From assembly GCA_003552605.1 (NCBI GenBank), contig PUNN01000229.1, forward strand, positions 1 through 16,797: a stretch of DNA of 16,797 bases. Reading direction: 5' to 3'. The notes under the pieces are model-generated. The model made no database searches. It was not told the DNA's origin and saw only the letters and a list, made by a program, of their open reading frames with translations. Of the stretch, positions 15,154-16,797 are shown piece after piece. Source of the DNA: Phycisphaeraceae bacterium. GTDB lineage: Bacteria > Planctomycetota > Phycisphaerae > Phycisphaerales > Phycisphaeraceae. The translations under genes and the position numbers were made by a program. The first letter of the stretch is position 1. The number at the start of each line of letters is the position of its first letter.

Positions 15154-16368
15154 TTACTCCTCCTGCCCCGCCCCCTCGGTCGGCAGGGTGGCAAGGCTCC
15201 CAGGTGTGGCTGGCCCGGCTGGCGACACGGCCGGATCAGGGATCTCCTGCACAGGGGAGGTCCCGCGGCTGAGGACCGTCCATGTACGATCGCGCAGATG
15301 CTTGATATTGATAGCGCGTGTCAATATCTCGCTGACCAGGGCCAGCCCCGGCATGCAGATGATGAAAAGCACCATGATCCGCACGGGCTGGCTCGCCACG
15401 TGCGCCTCCGCCAGCGGTGTGAGCAGGTATAGCACGGGCATGTGCGCGATAAAGATGAAAAGCGTATGCCGGGCGAAAAACCGGGTCATGCCGAGCGATG
15501 GAACGTGTCGCGTGGCCACATACACCAGCCATGCCCAGGTCAGATAAATGCCGCTGACGGCAGCGGAAATCGTCAGTGCAGCCAGGGCCGGTGCTTCGAT
15601 GGGCACGATCATGAACGGAAAGCCGCGCGAGCGGTCGATCCCGGAAGTCAGCATTGGCCAGCACACCAGCCATATGCCCATTACTGCGATGGCTGCGAAA
15701 GCAGCGCCGCGCGGGCCCAGCCATGCCCGTTGCCTGGCGGTGTCCTCCCGGCTGTCGGCCGAAGTGGATGTGAACGATCCCGTATTGCTGCTGCGCTGGC
15801 CGAGGTACATGCCCAGCATCAGGACGGTCATCCAGTTACCAAGGAACATGTATGCAATGAAAAGCCCCGCACTTTGCATCAACCATGCCCGCAGCAGGAT
15901 TTCAAGCAGCAGACACAATGGCAGCATCCACACCCGGATCGTGATGTGACGCAGCAGCAGGGCCCAAAGGATCAGCAGGTGAAGGTAGGTGCCGATATAC
16001 CAGGTGGTCGGGTTCGCGGGAAAGTTGTCGAAGATGACGTTAACACCCAGAACGAACGGCAGGTAATTGGAAAGCTGCAATGTCCCCGCCGCAGAGAACA
16101 TGATGGCGCTTATCAGCAGGGCGAAGGCGATCCCGATGAGGTAGATTTCGAACAGCCGGTTGAAAAGCACACGGTGCGGCCGGCGCCCATCCTTTGCCAG
16201 GCAGTAGCCCAGGGTCAGGACAAAGAAGGCCACGCCAAGCTGCTTCGGGCGCACCGGTGCGACCAGGTGCATGATGGTGAAGTTCGCAATGTGCCCATAG
16301 ACAATCAGCCCGATCCCGAGCATCTTCATCGCATCGACAAAACCCAGGCGGGACATCGTGGTAGCCAC
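15154..16368 (-). CDS. Integral membrane acyltransferase (acyltransferase family 3-like)
   Basis: This protein of about 404 residues has roughly ten hydrophobic segments and no soluble catalytic domain. The N-terminus, RLGFVDAMKMLGIGLIVYGH (7-26), matches the acyltransferase-3 pattern in which an Asp and Lys precede a membrane helix ending in the conserved His (here H26). This family, including fucose O-acetylase-like members, transfers acetyl or other acyl groups to cell-surface sugars across the inner membrane. The C-terminal ~50 residues are Pro/Ser/Thr/Gly-rich and probably cytosolic. A polar loop (about 196-228) is also unusually long. The GTG at 16368 is preferred to the ATG at 16356 because GGGAG lies 9 nt upstream; it is 2 nt after the stop of the upstream acetyltransferase, so the two are co-transcribed. 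The polymer modified is unknown. Confidence 0.85.
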   Translation of the reverse strand: MATTMSRLGFVDAMKMLGIGLIVYGHIANFTIMHLVAPVRPKQLGVAFFVLTLGYCLAKDGRRPHRVLFNRLFEIYLIGIAFALLISAIMFSAAGTLQLSNYLPFVLGVNVIFDNFPANPTTWYIGTYLHLLILWALLLRHITIRVWMLPLCLLLEILLRAWLMQSAGLFIAYMFLGNWMTVLMLGMYLGQRSSNTGSFTSTSADSREDTARQRAWLGPRGAAFAAIAVMGIWLVCWPMLTSGIDRSRGFPFMIVPIEAPALAALTISAAVSGIYLTWAWLVYVATRHVPSLGMTRFFARHTLFIFIAHMPVLYLLTPLAEAHVASQPVRIMVLFIICMPGLALVSEILTRAINIKHLRDRTWTVLSRGTSPVQEIPDPAVSPAGPATPGSLATLPTEGAGQEE

Positions 16369-16370
16369 GT

Positions 16371-16797
16371 TTACTGTCTCCCGTGCGTGATGGCAGCGGG
16401 CGATGTCGCCCCTTCTTCATGTCCGTGCAGCCGGGGAAAGACCGCTTCCCCATCCGGACGAAGGCGCCGGACGTATCGTGCGGGGTTGCCGGCCACGAGA
16501 AGGTCCGGCGGCACCCGGCTGGAAACCACCGCCCCCGCGGCGATCTGTGCTCCCTCGCCCACATCGGCCATGACGACGGCCGCCTCACCGATCCATACAT
16601 CGCGCCCGATCCGAATGCATTGCAGGCGGCTCTGGTTGCATGCGCTCCAGCCGCCGATGGCGAGCGGCTCGTGCTGACGGCATCCGCTCAGCAGGCTGGC
16701 CCGGCTGCCCACCATGCTGCGGTCCCCGAGGTCAGCAGAACCGATCAGCGCGAACGGGCCGATGTACACTCGTGAGCCGATACGATTCTCACGGTGG
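16371..16797 (-). CDS. Hexapeptide-repeat (left-handed beta-helix) acetyltransferase, 5' end outside window
   Basis: On the minus strand the frame is open from the window edge to a TAA at 16371-16373, about 142 residues. It begins inside the protein (HRENRIGSRVYIGPFALIG). Imperfect hexapeptide repeats with I/V/L at every sixth position (IGSRVYIGPFALIGSADLGD, RIGRDVWIGEAAVVMADVG, IAAGAVVSSRVPPDLLVAGN, ending NPARYVRRL) mark the left-handed beta-helix acetyltransferase family (WcaF/LacA/WbbJ-like). These trimeric enzymes use acetyl-CoA to O-acetylate sugars. The NPAR ending and the C-terminal tail are visible; the start and substrate-binding N-terminus are not. A GTG at 16769 is internal to the repeats and is not the true start. 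It is followed 2 nt later by the membrane acyltransferase gene, suggesting one operon for polysaccharide modification. Confidence 0.85.
   Translation of the reverse strand, partial: HRENRIGSRVYIGPFALIGSADLGDRSMVGSRASLLSGCRQHEPLAIGGWSACNQSRLQCIRIGRDVWIGEAAVVMADVGEGAQIAAGAVVSSRVPPDLLVAGNPARYVRRLRPDGEAVFPRLHGHEEGATSPAAITHGRQ

Noticed and set aside
15442..16677. A 411-codon open frame on the plus strand, antisense to the two acyltransferase genes
   Set aside because: Its product is low-complexity (Gln/His/Pro/Arg-rich) with no family pattern, and it mirrors two clearly recognisable minus-strand genes. High GC produces long antisense frames.
1..16797. tRNA or rRNA genes, insertion sequences, phage attachment sites
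   Set aside because: I found no tRNA-like cloverleaf, no transposase frame, no terminal inverted repeats and no conspicuous change in composition.

Overview
The window holds most of a type VI secretion system (T6SS) gene cluster, followed by three unrelated carbohydrate-related genes. The DNA is strongly GC-rich, densely coding, and carries a T6SS, so the host is a Gram-negative (diderm) bacterium. The long GH42-like glycoside hydrolase gene and the general sequence style suggest Planctomycetota, perhaps Phycisphaerae, or a relative. That placement is an inference from impression, not from a marker gene.

Layout. 1-222: the 3' end of a sigma-70-family factor gene (region 4). 223-387: a leader with a good sigma-70-like promoter and a strong hairpin in front of tssA. 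388-12558: nine plus-strand genes in the order tssA, tssB, tssC, a second tssC-like gene, tagJ (impE), tssE, tssF, tssG, clpV (tssH). 12559-12768: non-coding, with only weak terminator and promoter candidates. 12769-14934: a GH42/beta-galactosidase-like protein. 14935-15153: a convergent non-coding region with two hairpins, one of them probably a shared bidirectional terminator. 15154-16368 (minus): a multi-pass membrane acyltransferase. 16371-16797 (minus, cut by the window edge): a hexapeptide-repeat acetyltransferase, 2 nt upstream of the acyltransferase gene and surely co-transcribed with it. No gene-free stretch exceeds 300 bases.

How it works together. TssB and TssC form the contractile sheath. 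TssA, TssE, TssF and TssG belong to the baseplate and its assembly. ClpV disassembles contracted sheath. TagJ is an accessory protein that links TssB and ClpV in studied systems. The order B-C-C'-tagJ-E-F-G-clpV matches the imp-type arrangement of Rhizobium/Agrobacterium, where two TssC-like proteins (ImpC/ImpD, TssC41/TssC40) also occur. The window has no hcp, vgrG/PAAR, tssJ, tssK, tssL or tssM; these must lie elsewhere or be absent.

Most notable points: the divergent second TssC, which lacks a clear ClpV-recognition helix; RNA hairpins in the non-overlapping gaps of the operon, strongest before tssA, tssB and the second tssC; and a collagen-like Gly-X-Pro insertion in the ClpV middle domain, encoded by 9-bp tandem repeats. 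I see no convincing entirely new system. The novelty is in the variations on a T6SS in an apparently unusual lineage.
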